A stretch of 64,000 nucleotides of DNA, taken from Anaerolineales bacterium (GTDB taxonomy: Bacteria > Chloroflexota > Anaerolineae > Anaerolineales > Villigracilaceae). The stretch is taken from the NCBI GenBank assembly GCA_020847435.1, contig JADLBX010000040.1, positions 1 through 64,000 on the forward strand, in the 5' to 3' direction. This document shows, piece after piece, positions 18,740 to 26,414 of the stretch. Both the position numbers and the translations under genes were made by a program. The stretch's first letter is position 1; the number at the start of each line of letters is the position of its first letter. The notes below the pieces were generated by a model, which had not been told where the DNA came from, ran no database searches, and worked only from the letters and a program-made list of their open reading frames with translations.

Positions 18740-20182
18740 ATGGAACACAAACTTTGGATTGACGGCAAGTGGGAGGATACAAAAGGCGGGAAGATGATGG
18801 CGATCGAAGACCCTGCGACGGGGAAGAAGATCGCCGAAGTAGTGGACGGAAGCCGCGACGATGTGGACCGCGCTGTGCAAGCCGCCAAGCGCGCGTTCTA
18901 CGACGGTCGCTGGTCGAAGAAGACTCCCGCTGAACGTTCGAAAGCGATCTGGAAACTCGCCGATGTGATCGAAGCCAACATCGAAGCGATTGCAAAACTC
19001 GAATCCGATAACACGGGCAAGCCGTACGCGTACGTCAGCCTCGGCGGCGACTTGCCGTTTGCGATTGACAACCTGCGCTTCTTCGCCAGCGCGGCGCGCG
19101 ATACACATGGCTCGCACGCGGGCGAATTTATGACGGGCTACACGTCCATGTATCGGCGTGAACCTGTCGGCGTTGTCGGGCAGGTTGCGCCGTGGAACTA
19201 TCCCTTCATGATGGCGGCGTGGAAGATCGGTCCCGCACTCGCGGCGGGTTGCACCATCGTGTTGAAGCCCGCGCCTGGCACGCCTCTCACCACCCTCATG
19301 CTTGCGGATTTCATCAAAGAGGCGGGCATCCCCGATGGCGTTGTCAACATTGTCACTGGCGGAAATGATACGGGTCAGGCGATGGTCGAGCACCCCGATG
19401 TCCGCATGGTGAGTCTCACGGGCTCTACTGGCACAGGGAAAAAGATCATGAAGACGGCGGCGGATTCGCTTAAGCGCGTGCATCTCGAACTTGGCGGCAA
19501 AGCGCCGTTCATCGTGTTCGACGATTCGGATCCCGAATTGGTCGCGGCGAAAGCGTCCATGGCGGCGACGCTCAACACGGGTCAGGACTGCACGGCGGCG
19601 ACTCGGCTTTACGTCGAGAAGAGCAAGTTGAAGGTCATGCAAGAAGCGGTTGTCGAAGCGGTCAAGAATGTCAAGGTGGGGCTTCCGTTTGAGGATGGAG
19701 TCCAGATGGGTCCGTTGATCTCAGGAGTCCAGCGCGAACGCGTGTCTGGATTTGTAGATCGTGCGAAAGCCGCAGGCGCAAAAATTCTCACAGGCGGCGG
19801 CGTGCCGAAGGGATTCGACAACGGCTACTATTACGAGCCGACTGTTGTCGGTAACGTCAAACAGGATTCGGAAATTGTGCAAAGCGAAGTGTTCGGTCCC
19901 GTCATCACCGTGCAGGAATTCGACGATGAAGCCGACGCGCTGAGCAAAGGCAACGATGTGTTGTATGGACTCGCTGCGTCGATCTTCACTCGTGACATCG
20001 GACGCGCCATGCGCCTCTCTTCGCAATTGGAATTTGGTACAGTTTGGGTGAACGATCATCTCCCCTTGACCTCCGAAACCCCGCACGGCGGATTCAAGCA
20101 ATCAGGCTTTGGCAAAGACTTGTCCGCCGAGGCGATTGGCGATTATCAGATCACGAAGCACGTGATGATTGCGCAGGGGTAA
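18740..20182 (+). CDS. patD: Gamma-aminobutyraldehyde dehydrogenase (copy 2)
   Basis: This 480-aa protein is a close paralogue of the product at 15471: same catalytic Cys position (about 284, GQDCTAATR), same LELGGKAPFIVFDDSDPEL region and same C-terminus. I set the start at 18740 because TGAGGAGAA precedes that ATG, and the longer ORF (18656) reads through the R1 repeat. The reaction is 4-aminobutanal to GABA, though small changes could mean a shifted preference, for example 3-aminopropanal or betaine aldehyde. Two copies flanking another ALDH suggest local duplication. A bidirectional terminator lies at 20282-20318. Confidence 0.9.
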   Translation: MEHKLWIDGKWEDTKGGKMMAIEDPATGKKIAEVVDGSRDDVDRAVQAAKRAFYDGRWSKKTPAERSKAIWKLADVIEANIEAIAKLESDNTGKPYAYVSLGGDLPFAIDNLRFFASAARDTHGSHAGEFMTGYTSMYRREPVGVVGQVAPWNYPFMMAAWKIGPALAAGCTIVLKPAPGTPLTTLMLADFIKEAGIPDGVVNIVTGGNDTGQAMVEHPDVRMVSLTGSTGTGKKIMKTAADSLKRVHLELGGKAPFIVFDDSDPELVAAKASMAATLNTGQDCTAATRLYVEKSKLKVMQEAVVEAVKNVKVGLPFEDGVQMGPLISGVQRERVSGFVDRAKAAGAKILTGGGVPKGFDNGYYYEPTVVGNVKQDSEIVQSEVFGPVITVQEFDDEADALSKGNDVLYGLAASIFTRDIGRAMRLSSQLEFGTVWVNDHLPLTSETPHGGFKQSGFGKDLSAEAIGDYQITKHVMIAQG

Positions 20183-20228
20183 AAGAGAGACTGGAGACTA
20201 GAGACTGGAGTGTGGTCTCACATTTGAA

Positions 20229-20251
20229 GGGCGACATAAATGTCCCGTTAC
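20229..20251. repeat. GCGACATNAATGTC palindrome, variant copy
   Basis: GGGCGACATAAATGTCCCGTTAC is a variant of the palindrome found at 61804 and 62646; unlike those it does not touch a stop codon. Confidence 0.5.
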
Positions 20252-20281
20252 GAATAACTCAGTGATGTGATTTGGGAAAAT

Positions 20282-20318
20282 AAAAATGAGGATGGGCTTA
20301 ACGCTCATCCTCATTTTT
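20282..20318. terminator. Bidirectional intrinsic terminator
   Basis: 13-bp arms AAAAATGAGGATG and CATCCTCATTTTT, with an A-run before and a T-run after, lie between the convergent genes ending at 20182 (+) and 20344 (-). It is a good terminator on both strands. Confidence 0.85.
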
Positions 20319-20343
20319 TTAGTCTCCAGTCTCAAGTCTCTGG

Positions 20344-21915
20344 CTATTTCGTAACCGCAACCTCAGCCTTGATCTCCGAAGCGGTTTCTGTTTTCTTGCG
20401 TTTGCGGAAGAGTTGTGAAAGTGTCTCCCACTTTTGTTTCAACGTCGTTCCATACACCACGCCCATGATCGCCGTTCCGAGGTCGTAATGTCCGCTCTCG
20501 CGCAGGATGGTGGCGATATCCCATTTGACGGGGGCAGGTCCCATCGCATAACTGACGGCTTGGGTGAATTGTTTGAATCCCTCCTCGCCGTGGATACGCC
20601 CAAAGCCCGACTCTTTCATCCCGCCGAATGGAAGCATCGGGATTGCGAAATGAGCGATGCTGTCATTGAGGATCACGCCTCCCGCCTTGAGTTGATACGC
20701 GACACGTTTCGCTCGTTCCTTGTTTTGACTGAAAACGGACGCGCTCAACCCGAACTTGCTGTCGTTCGCCAGGCGGATCGCTTCCGCTTCATCCTTAACT
20801 TTTACGATCGGCATGATCGGACCGAATGTTTCCTCTTGCATCAACATCATCGAGTTGTCCACATCCACCATCACGATTGGGCTGTAGAACGTTCCTTGCT
20901 CTTTTCCGCCCGTCAACACGCGTGCGCCTTTTGCGATCGCATCTTGCAGATGATTGTTGACGATTTCCGCCTGCCGTTTAGATACAGGTCCGAGAAAATA
21001 GGGGCTGTCAAAGTCTGTGGTGAAACCTGCTTTGAGTTTCTTTGCATATTCCACTGAGCGTTTGACGAACTCATCGTACTTCGATTCGACGACATACACG
21101 CGCTCCACAGACATGCAGGTCTGCCCCGCGTTGAAGAACGCGCCCCACGTTCCCCAGCGCGCGGCGGCGTCTATGTCTGCGTCTTCGAGAACGATCATCG
21201 CATCCTTGCCGCCCAATTCCAGCGAGACGGGAGTCAACGTCTCGGCGGCGGTTTGCAGAATCTTTTTGCCCGTCGGCGTGGAGCCTGTGACGAAAATGAA
21301 ATCAGGCTTCGATTTCGTCAACGCCGCGCCGACGTTCCCTCCGCCATGCACGACGCGCATGAATGGAGCCAGTTCGGGAACACGTTGAATCAACTGCTCG
21401 ATCAAAACTCCCGTCGCGGGCGTGACCTCCGACGGTTTCAACACGACGGTATTGCCCGCCAGCAAAGCGATCAACGCGGGCGGGACCGCCAGCGTGAATG
21501 GATAGTTCCATGGCGCGATGACCGCCACCACGCCATGCGGGCGATATTCGATGGATGCCTGCTTGAAAATATACAATCCCGATGAAACCCGCTTCTTTTT
21601 CAACCATTTCGGCGCGTGCGCACAATGTTGAGACAACATGTCCACCGCGACGAACAATTCGATCAACGCGTCCTGCCTGCTTTTGCCGCAGTCCTGATTG
21701 ATGACGCTGGTGATGTGGTCGCGCTCCTCGATGAGCAGGGTTTGCAGTTTCTTCAAGATGCGAATCCGCTCGCGAATGGGTTTCCCGCTCCACTTGGGGA
21801 AAGAACGGCGCATTTCATCCACAGCATGTTGAACGTCGTCGGGCGTCGCAACGTTGACCTCCCCGAATTTGACTCCTGTGGCGGGATTGATAAAGGCAAG
21901 TTTTTCCTGATCCAT
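20344..21915 (-). CDS. Aldehyde dehydrogenase family protein
   Basis: This is a 523-aa ALDH with the catalytic Cys in NAGQTCMSVER (about residue 267) and the Glu in LELGGKDAMIVL. It resembles the class 3-like group (short N-terminus starting at FINPATG, HFAIPMLPFGGMKESG) that acts on medium/long-chain or aromatic aldehydes and some semialdehydes. The C-terminal tail of about 50 residues after the core is Lys-rich and longer than in most ALDHs. I set the start at 21915 (AAGGAGCGC site) rather than 22014. It is transcribed away from the GabT gene and convergent with the PatD copy. Substrate unknown. Confidence 0.85.
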   Translation of the reverse strand: MDQEKLAFINPATGVKFGEVNVATPDDVQHAVDEMRRSFPKWSGKPIRERIRILKKLQTLLIEERDHITSVINQDCGKSRQDALIELFVAVDMLSQHCAHAPKWLKKKRVSSGLYIFKQASIEYRPHGVVAVIAPWNYPFTLAVPPALIALLAGNTVVLKPSEVTPATGVLIEQLIQRVPELAPFMRVVHGGGNVGAALTKSKPDFIFVTGSTPTGKKILQTAAETLTPVSLELGGKDAMIVLEDADIDAAARWGTWGAFFNAGQTCMSVERVYVVESKYDEFVKRSVEYAKKLKAGFTTDFDSPYFLGPVSKRQAEIVNNHLQDAIAKGARVLTGGKEQGTFYSPIVMVDVDNSMMLMQEETFGPIMPIVKVKDEAEAIRLANDSKFGLSASVFSQNKERAKRVAYQLKAGGVILNDSIAHFAIPMLPFGGMKESGFGRIHGEEGFKQFTQAVSYAMGPAPVKWDIATILRESGHYDLGTAIMGVVYGTTLKQKWETLSQLFRKRKKTETASEIKAEVAVTK

Positions 21916-22074
21916 AATGCGCTCCTTGTTTATTTGCCACAGCGATCGTTGAGTTTTTCGAGAAAAGGCTTTGTTTTCTCTGCGTTCCCTGCGGCTCATC
22001 AAAGAATGATGCAATTATAAGCCGTAATTGTCCTCTCTTGGTACAATATCGGCATCTCAAAAAAGAAGGTTGCC

Positions 22075-23358
22075 ATGACCAGCCAACTCTATACCGAAAA
22101 TTTTCCCCACATGACTCCCGCGTGGAGCCGCATCTTCAACTTCGTCGCCGAGCGCGCCGAGGGATCGTACATCTACACCGACGACGGACGCAAACTGCTC
22201 GACTTCACCAGCGGCATCGGCGTGACGAACACGGGTCACTGCCACCCGAAAGTTGTCGAGGCGATTCGTGAGCAGGCGGGCAATTTCATCCACGCGCAGG
22301 CGAACATCGTCATCCACAAACCGATGCTGCAATTGATCGAAGAACTGCGGAAGATTGCGCCGCCTTCGATTGATTCGTTTTACTTCGCCAACTCGGGCGC
22401 GGAGGCGTTGGAGAACGCGGTGAAAATTGCGAAGGTCGTCACGGGCAGACCGAACGTGATCGTCTTCAACGGTTCATTCCACGGGCGGACTCACGCCACC
22501 ATGTCGTTGACCACGTCCAAGACGATTTACCGCGCGGGCTTTGCTCCACTGATGGCGGGAGTGTACGTCGCGCCGTTCCCGTACGCGTACGCGCTGAACA
22601 TGACCGAAGAACAAGCCAGCCAATATTGCCTCGAACAACTCGAATACTTACTCGCCTCGCAGACCGCGCCGAAAGAAACCGCCGCGATATTGATCGAATC
22701 CGTTTTGGGGGAGGGCGGATATGTCGTGCCGCCAGCATCGTTCATGAAAGGACTGCGCGAGATTTGCGACAAGCAAGGCATCATGCTCATCTTCGACGAA
22801 GTGCAATCGGGCTTCGGTCGCACGGGGAAGTGGTTTGCGCTGGAACATTTCGACGTGATTCCCGACATCATCACCGCCGCGAAGGGAATCGCTTCAGGGA
22901 TGCCGCTCTCTGGCGTGTTCACCCGCACCGAGATCATGAAAAAAGTGGAGACGGGTTCCATCGGCGGGACGTACGGCGGCAACGCAATCGCCTGCGCGGC
23001 AGGCGTAGCCTCCATTCGTGCGATGCGTGACGAAAAGATGCTGGAAAATGCTGCCGAAAAAGGCGTTCAACTGATGACGGGCTTGCGAAAACTGCAAGAG
23101 GAATACTCGCAGATCGGCGACGTGCGCGGCAAGGGGCTGATGGTCGCCACAGAATTTTCCCTGAACGGCGACCGCGCCAAAGAGAAAAAACTGGTCAAAG
23201 ACGTTATCCACGCGGCGGAGGAAAAAGGTATGTTGCTGCTCTCGTGCGGGACGTACGATAATACTGTCCGTTGGATTCCGCCGCTGAATGTGACAGCGGA
23301 ACAGGTCAGTGACGGGTTGAGGATTTTTGGCGAGGCGTTAGGCGCGGTGGTAAAATAA
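22075..23358 (+). CDS. gabT: 4-aminobutyrate aminotransferase
   Basis: This 427-aa class III aminotransferase has FANSGAEALENAVKIAK, IFDEVQSGFGRTGKWFA, the Schiff-base Lys in AAKGIASGMPLSG (about residue 270) and GGTYGGNAIACAA, the pattern of GABA aminotransferases. It would convert GABA, made by the PatD enzymes, plus 2-oxoglutarate into succinate semialdehyde and glutamate, closing the C4 arm of putrescine degradation. It is divergent from the ALDH at 20344; the 160-bp intergenic space should hold both promoters (a TACAAT hexamer lies at 22042-22047). AGAAGG precedes the ATG. Confidence 0.87.
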   Translation: MTSQLYTENFPHMTPAWSRIFNFVAERAEGSYIYTDDGRKLLDFTSGIGVTNTGHCHPKVVEAIREQAGNFIHAQANIVIHKPMLQLIEELRKIAPPSIDSFYFANSGAEALENAVKIAKVVTGRPNVIVFNGSFHGRTHATMSLTTSKTIYRAGFAPLMAGVYVAPFPYAYALNMTEEQASQYCLEQLEYLLASQTAPKETAAILIESVLGEGGYVVPPASFMKGLREICDKQGIMLIFDEVQSGFGRTGKWFALEHFDVIPDIITAAKGIASGMPLSGVFTRTEIMKKVETGSIGGTYGGNAIACAAGVASIRAMRDEKMLENAAEKGVQLMTGLRKLQEEYSQIGDVRGKGLMVATEFSLNGDRAKEKKLVKDVIHAAEEKGMLLLSCGTYDNTVRWIPPLNVTAEQVSDGLRIFGEALGAVVK

Positions 23359-23391
23359 TTTCACGTAACCGCCTTGGAAAGGATCTGTCCC

Positions 23392-23604
23392 ATGGTGATG
23401 AATCAAACAATTCAAAAATACATTGAAAAACTGCCCGCTTCGTATCAGGAGACAGTGGTTGATTTTCTCGCCTTCCTTCTCGATAAAGCCGAGCGTGAAC
23501 AGGATGTCGAGTGGTCGAATATTTCGCTAACGTATGCTATGCGCGATATGGAAGATGATCCGTCCGAATACTCTGTGTCGGATTTGAAAGTTACCTATCG
23601 GTGA
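23392..23604 (+). CDS. Small antitoxin-like protein (partner of PemK-type toxin)
   Basis: This 70-aa protein is encoded directly ahead of a MazF/PemK-type toxin gene, with the stop overlapping the toxin start. I set the start at the ATG 23392, which has GGAAAGGA 8 nt before it, instead of the TTG at 23374. The N-terminal half (IQKYIEKLPASYQETVVDFL) resembles the DUF2281-type small proteins often found as antitoxins, and the rest is acidic. It would bind and neutralise the toxin and may repress the pair. Assignment rests mainly on position. Confidence 0.7.
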   Translation: MVMNQTIQKYIEKLPASYQETVVDFLAFLLDKAEREQDVEWSNISLTYAMRDMEDDPSEYSVSDLKVTYR

Positions 23605-23948
23605 TGAAACAGGCTGGCGCTGTTGTTTTGTTCCGCTTTCCGCAAACCAATCTTGAGATCAATAAACCGCGTCCCGCCCTCTTGATCGGAAAGTTGCACG
23701 GAAAGTACCCAGACTGGCTCGTGTGCATGATTTCCTCCCAGACTCGACATTGCCAACCCAACATTGATGAACTCGTGCTAGTGAGCGATAAAGATTTTAA
23801 AGAGAGTGGGCTTCACGGTGAAAGCGTTATCCGTGTGGAAAGACTCGCTGTTATGGAGGAAGCCAGTTTGTTGGGAGAAATTGGCTCAATATCTCCTGAG
23901 CGGTTAAAACGAATTAAAGCGCATTTGGTAAAGTGGCTTACCGAGTAA
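23604..23948 (+). CDS. PemK/MazF-family endoribonuclease toxin
   Basis: This 114-aa protein shows the PemK/MazF layout: AGAVVLFRFPQ near the N-terminus, KPRPALLIGKL, a central MISSQ strand, and a C-terminal helix. MazF-type toxins cleave single-stranded mRNA at short motifs. The start could be GTG 23601 or ATG 23604 (TGATG junction with the antitoxin); I use the ATG. A hairpin terminator follows. The pair sits between two aminotransferase genes, where it looks like a small insertion. Confidence 0.85.
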   Translation: MKQAGAVVLFRFPQTNLEINKPRPALLIGKLHGKYPDWLVCMISSQTRHCQPNIDELVLVSDKDFKESGLHGESVIRVERLAVMEEASLLGEIGSISPERLKRIKAHLVKWLTE

Positions 23949-23957
23949 ACCCATGAG

Positions 23958-23990
23958 AACTTCCGCACTTTTACTGGTCGGAAGTTTTTT
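23958..23990 (+). terminator. Intrinsic terminator after the PemK-type toxin gene
   Basis: Arms AACTTCCG and CGGAAGTT with a 13-nt loop are followed by TTTT, 10 nt after the toxin stop codon. Confidence 0.75.
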
Positions 23991-24041
23991 ATCACACCCT
24001 ACATTGCTCATGCAATATTTTTTCATGAGAGAATAATCAAC

Positions 24042-25400
24042 ATGATATCAACGATCAACCGCACCCACCTCACCCAACTCCTCCACCAAGAAGAATCCCT
24101 CTTCCACAAGACCCACCCCAAATCGCACGAACTCTATCAACGCGCCCGCAAATCATTGCATGGCGGTGTGCCGATGTTGTGGATGGTACGCTGGGCGGGA
24201 TCGTTCCCCGTTTTCGTCAAGGAAGCGAAAGGCGCGCGCTTCACCGACGTGGACGGCAACTCGTACATTGACTTCTGTCTAGGCGACACAGGCGCAATGA
24301 CGGGTCACGCGCCCGATGCGACCGTGCAAGCCATCGCCGAGCAGATTCAAAATGGCATCACGCTCATGCTTCCGTATGAAGACGTGATCTGGGTGGGGGA
24401 GGAACTTCAGCGCCGCTTCAAACTTCCCTTTTGGCAGTTCGCCCTCACCGCCACCGACGCCAACCGTTTCGCCCTGCGCATGGCGCGGCTCATCACCGAC
24501 CGCCCGAAAATTCTCGTTTTCAATTATTGCTATCACGGCTCCGTGGACGAATCCTTCATCGTTCTCGACGAAGAAGGCACGTCGATCTCGCGCCCCAACA
24601 ACATGGGTCCGCAAATTGACCCGCGCCACACGACCAAAGTCATCGAGTTCAACGACGTCGCCGCCCTCGAAACCGCCCTCTCTGCCCGCGATGTCGCCGC
24701 CGTGCTCGCCGAGCCTGTGATGACCAACATCGGCATCATCCACCCCGACGCGGGTTATCACGACGCCCTGCGTGAGATCACCCGCAAATATGGGACGTAT
24801 CTCATCATTGACGAGACTCACACCATCTGTACATCTCCAGGCGGATACACCGCTTCATTCGACCTTCAGCCTGATTTCCTGACCCTCGGCAAACCCATCG
24901 CTGGAGGCGTCCCCGCCGCCGTGTATGGATTTACCGAAGAAGTCTCGCGCCGCTTCGCCGAACGACTCGACCTCGACGACGCAGACGTCGGCGGCATCGG
25001 CGGGACTCTCGCTGGCAACGCACTATCCATCGCGGCAATGAAAGCGACTCTGCAAAATGTTTTGACAGATGAGTTCTATGCCAAAGCCATCGCCTTGCAG
25101 GAAAAATTCACCGCAGGCATCGAATCGGTCATCGAAGAATTCAACCTGCCGTGGATCGTCAAACGATTGGGCAACCGCTCCGAATATTGGTTCCGCCCCA
25201 CGCCGCCGCGCAACGGAGGCGAAGCCTTCGCCGCCATTGACCACGACCTCGACCGCTACATGCACCTCTACATGCTCAACCGCGGCATCCTCATGACTCC
25301 CTTCCACAACATGGCGCTCATCTCGCCCGAAACCACCCAAGCGGATGTGGATTACCACACGAAAGTGTTTCGGGAAGCGGTCCAAAGTTTAATTGCGTAG
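24042..25400 (+). CDS. Class III aminotransferase, glutamate-1-semialdehyde aminomutase-like
   Basis: This 452-aa PLP enzyme of fold type I contains HGGVPMLWM, a phosphate-binding TATDANRFALRLAR-like segment (here TATDANRFALRMARL), NYCYHGSVDE, the Asp in IIDETHT and the Schiff-base Lys in LGKPIAGGVP (about residue 284). The overall pattern resembles the glutamate-1-semialdehyde 2,1-aminomutase branch. The DETHT motif and the location at the end of an amine-catabolic cluster argue for a transaminase on an amino acid or amine, not for haem synthesis. No matching haem genes are seen. The exact substrate is unknown. Confidence 0.82.
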   Translation: MISTINRTHLTQLLHQEESLFHKTHPKSHELYQRARKSLHGGVPMLWMVRWAGSFPVFVKEAKGARFTDVDGNSYIDFCLGDTGAMTGHAPDATVQAIAEQIQNGITLMLPYEDVIWVGEELQRRFKLPFWQFALTATDANRFALRMARLITDRPKILVFNYCYHGSVDESFIVLDEEGTSISRPNNMGPQIDPRHTTKVIEFNDVAALETALSARDVAAVLAEPVMTNIGIIHPDAGYHDALREITRKYGTYLIIDETHTICTSPGGYTASFDLQPDFLTLGKPIAGGVPAAVYGFTEEVSRRFAERLDLDDADVGGIGGTLAGNALSIAAMKATLQNVLTDEFYAKAIALQEKFTAGIESVIEEFNLPWIVKRLGNRSEYWFRPTPPRNGGEAFAAIDHDLDRYMHLYMLNRGILMTPFHNMALISPETTQADVDYHTKVFREAVQSLIA

Positions 25401-25445
25401 TGGACGTTCTCTAATGTCCACGTGTGATGTATAATCTGATGTATA
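25400..25445 (+). promoter_or_regulatory. Promoter/operator of the RHH-PIN toxin-antitoxin pair
   Basis: GTGGAC (25400-25405) and GTCCAC (25416-25421) form an inverted repeat where the -35 would be. The TATAAT -10 (25430-25435) is embedded in a tandem repeat TGATGTATAA x2 (25426-25445). Autoregulating ribbon-helix-helix antitoxins bind such repeats over their own promoter. Confidence 0.55.
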
Positions 25446-25461
25446 ACTCGAGGAGCCTCGA

Positions 25462-25755
25462 ATGAATAAGATGGTTCGCAAGCAAATCTATCTTCAAAAG
25501 GGTCAGGAAAAACAGCTAAAAAAAGTTGCCGAAGCGCGTGGGCTGAGCGAAGCGGAGATTATTCGACGCGCTCTGGACACCGAGTTGAAGCGAGCTGGGT
25601 ATCGTCTGGCGTATGATAACGAGGCTTGGCAGCGCCTTTGCAAACTGATGCGCGACCAGGACAAGAAACCCCCTGTCCCACGAAAAAAGCGGGATTGGAC
25701 CCGTGAAGATCTCTATGAAGAGCGAATGAAGCGGTATGACCGTCGCGCTTCTTGA
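25462..25755 (+). CDS. Ribbon-helix-helix antitoxin
   Basis: This 97-aa protein starts with the RHH pattern VRKQIYLQKGQEKQLKKVAE followed by GLSEAEIIRRALD, like many CopG/RHH antitoxins that pair with PIN toxins. The C-terminal 45 residues are basic and would wrap the toxin. An AGGAGCCTCG site precedes the ATG. The 3' end overlaps the PIN gene by 20 nt, implying translational coupling. It probably represses its own promoter through the repeats at 25400-25445. Confidence 0.82.
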   Translation: MNKMVRKQIYLQKGQEKQLKKVAEARGLSEAEIIRRALDTELKRAGYRLAYDNEAWQRLCKLMRDQDKKPPVPRKKRDWTREDLYEERMKRYDRRAS

Positions 25756-26182
25756 TACCAACATATTGGTCTATGCGTTTGATCGGGGAGAACCTGAAAA
25801 ACGCGCGCAGGCTATGCAATTGTCGCTCGAAGCACAGGAAAATGCCGTAGGCTGTTTAAGCGTGCAATCCCTTTCTGAATTTTTCAATGCGGTTACGCGC
25901 GGGGCAAAACCCAAATTATCGGTAGATGAAGCGTTGCAGGCTGTTCAAGAATATTTGCTGGCATTTCCAATCTTTCTACTTACGCCGTCGGTTGTGTTGG
26001 AAGCCGCTCGAGGAGTGCGAGACTATTCGTTATCTTTTTACGACGCTCAACTTTGGGCATCGGCATTGATCAACGAGGTTCATATAATCTTCAGCGAAGA
26101 TTTTCAAGATGGACGGGTCATCGAAGGTATCCGCTTTGTGAACCCGTTCGTGAAAGATTTCAAATTGGAGAAATGGATATAA
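25736..26182 (+). CDS. PIN-domain ribonuclease toxin (VapC-like)
   Basis: This 148-aa PIN-domain protein has its acidic metal-binding residues in ALLDTNILVYAFD (Asp 7), LSEFFNA, YDAQLWASA and SEDFQDG. VapC-type toxins are Mg-dependent RNases, often of tRNA. It overlaps the RHH antitoxin gene by 20 nt and is followed within 5 nt by a strong hairpin terminator. Placed next to a tRNA gene, a common site for acquired DNA. Confidence 0.88.
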   Translation: MTVALLDTNILVYAFDRGEPEKRAQAMQLSLEAQENAVGCLSVQSLSEFFNAVTRGAKPKLSVDEALQAVQEYLLAFPIFLLTPSVVLEAARGVRDYSLSFYDAQLWASALINEVHIIFSEDFQDGRVIEGIRFVNPFVKDFKLEKWI

Positions 26183-26186
26183 CAAA

Positions 26187-26219
26187 AAACTCCCGAAGTC
26201 TTTGATGCTTCGGGAGTTT
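26187..26219. terminator. Bidirectional intrinsic terminator between PIN gene and tRNA
   Basis: 12-bp perfect arms AAACTCCCGAAG and CTTCGGGAGTTT with a 9-nt loop have an A-run on one side and T-rich sequence on the other. It serves the convergent PIN gene (+) and tRNA-Thr (-). Confidence 0.85.
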
Positions 26220-26228
26220 ACTCATCAG

Positions 26229-26301
26229 AGCCACCGACGAGATTCGAACTCGTGACCTGACGATTACGAATCGTCTGCTCTACCAGCTGAGCCACGGTGG
26301 C
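26229..26301 (-). tRNA. tRNA-Thr (anticodon CGT)
   Basis: On the minus strand, the acceptor stem GCCACCG pairs with CGGTGGC. The D-arm is GCTCAGCTGGTAGAGC, the anticodon stem-loop GACGA-TTCGTAA-TCGTC gives anticodon CGT (codon ACG), and the T-arm contains GTTCGAATC. The discriminator base is T and CCA is not encoded. Confidence 0.96.
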
Positions 26302-26308
26302 ACACGTT

Positions 26309-26329
26309 GGACAAATTGCCAATTTGTCC
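26309..26329. repeat. Short palindrome GGACAAATT-GCC-AATTTGTCC
   Basis: 9-bp arms around a 3-nt centre lie just upstream of the tRNA-Thr gene. A similar GGCAAATTGCCAATTTGCC palindrome occurs at 62494-62512. Confidence 0.55.
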
Positions 26330-26414
26330 TACAGCGGCGGGGATTATAAAGGAAACCAAATATTCCCGCAAGTTTTCCACCTCACGCCTCGTCTAGGACG
26401 ACGGAAATTACGCC

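Noticed and set aside
26229-26301. tRNA-Thr as an attachment site for an integrative element
   Set aside because: No repeat of the tRNA 3' end was found elsewhere in the window and no integrase is present.
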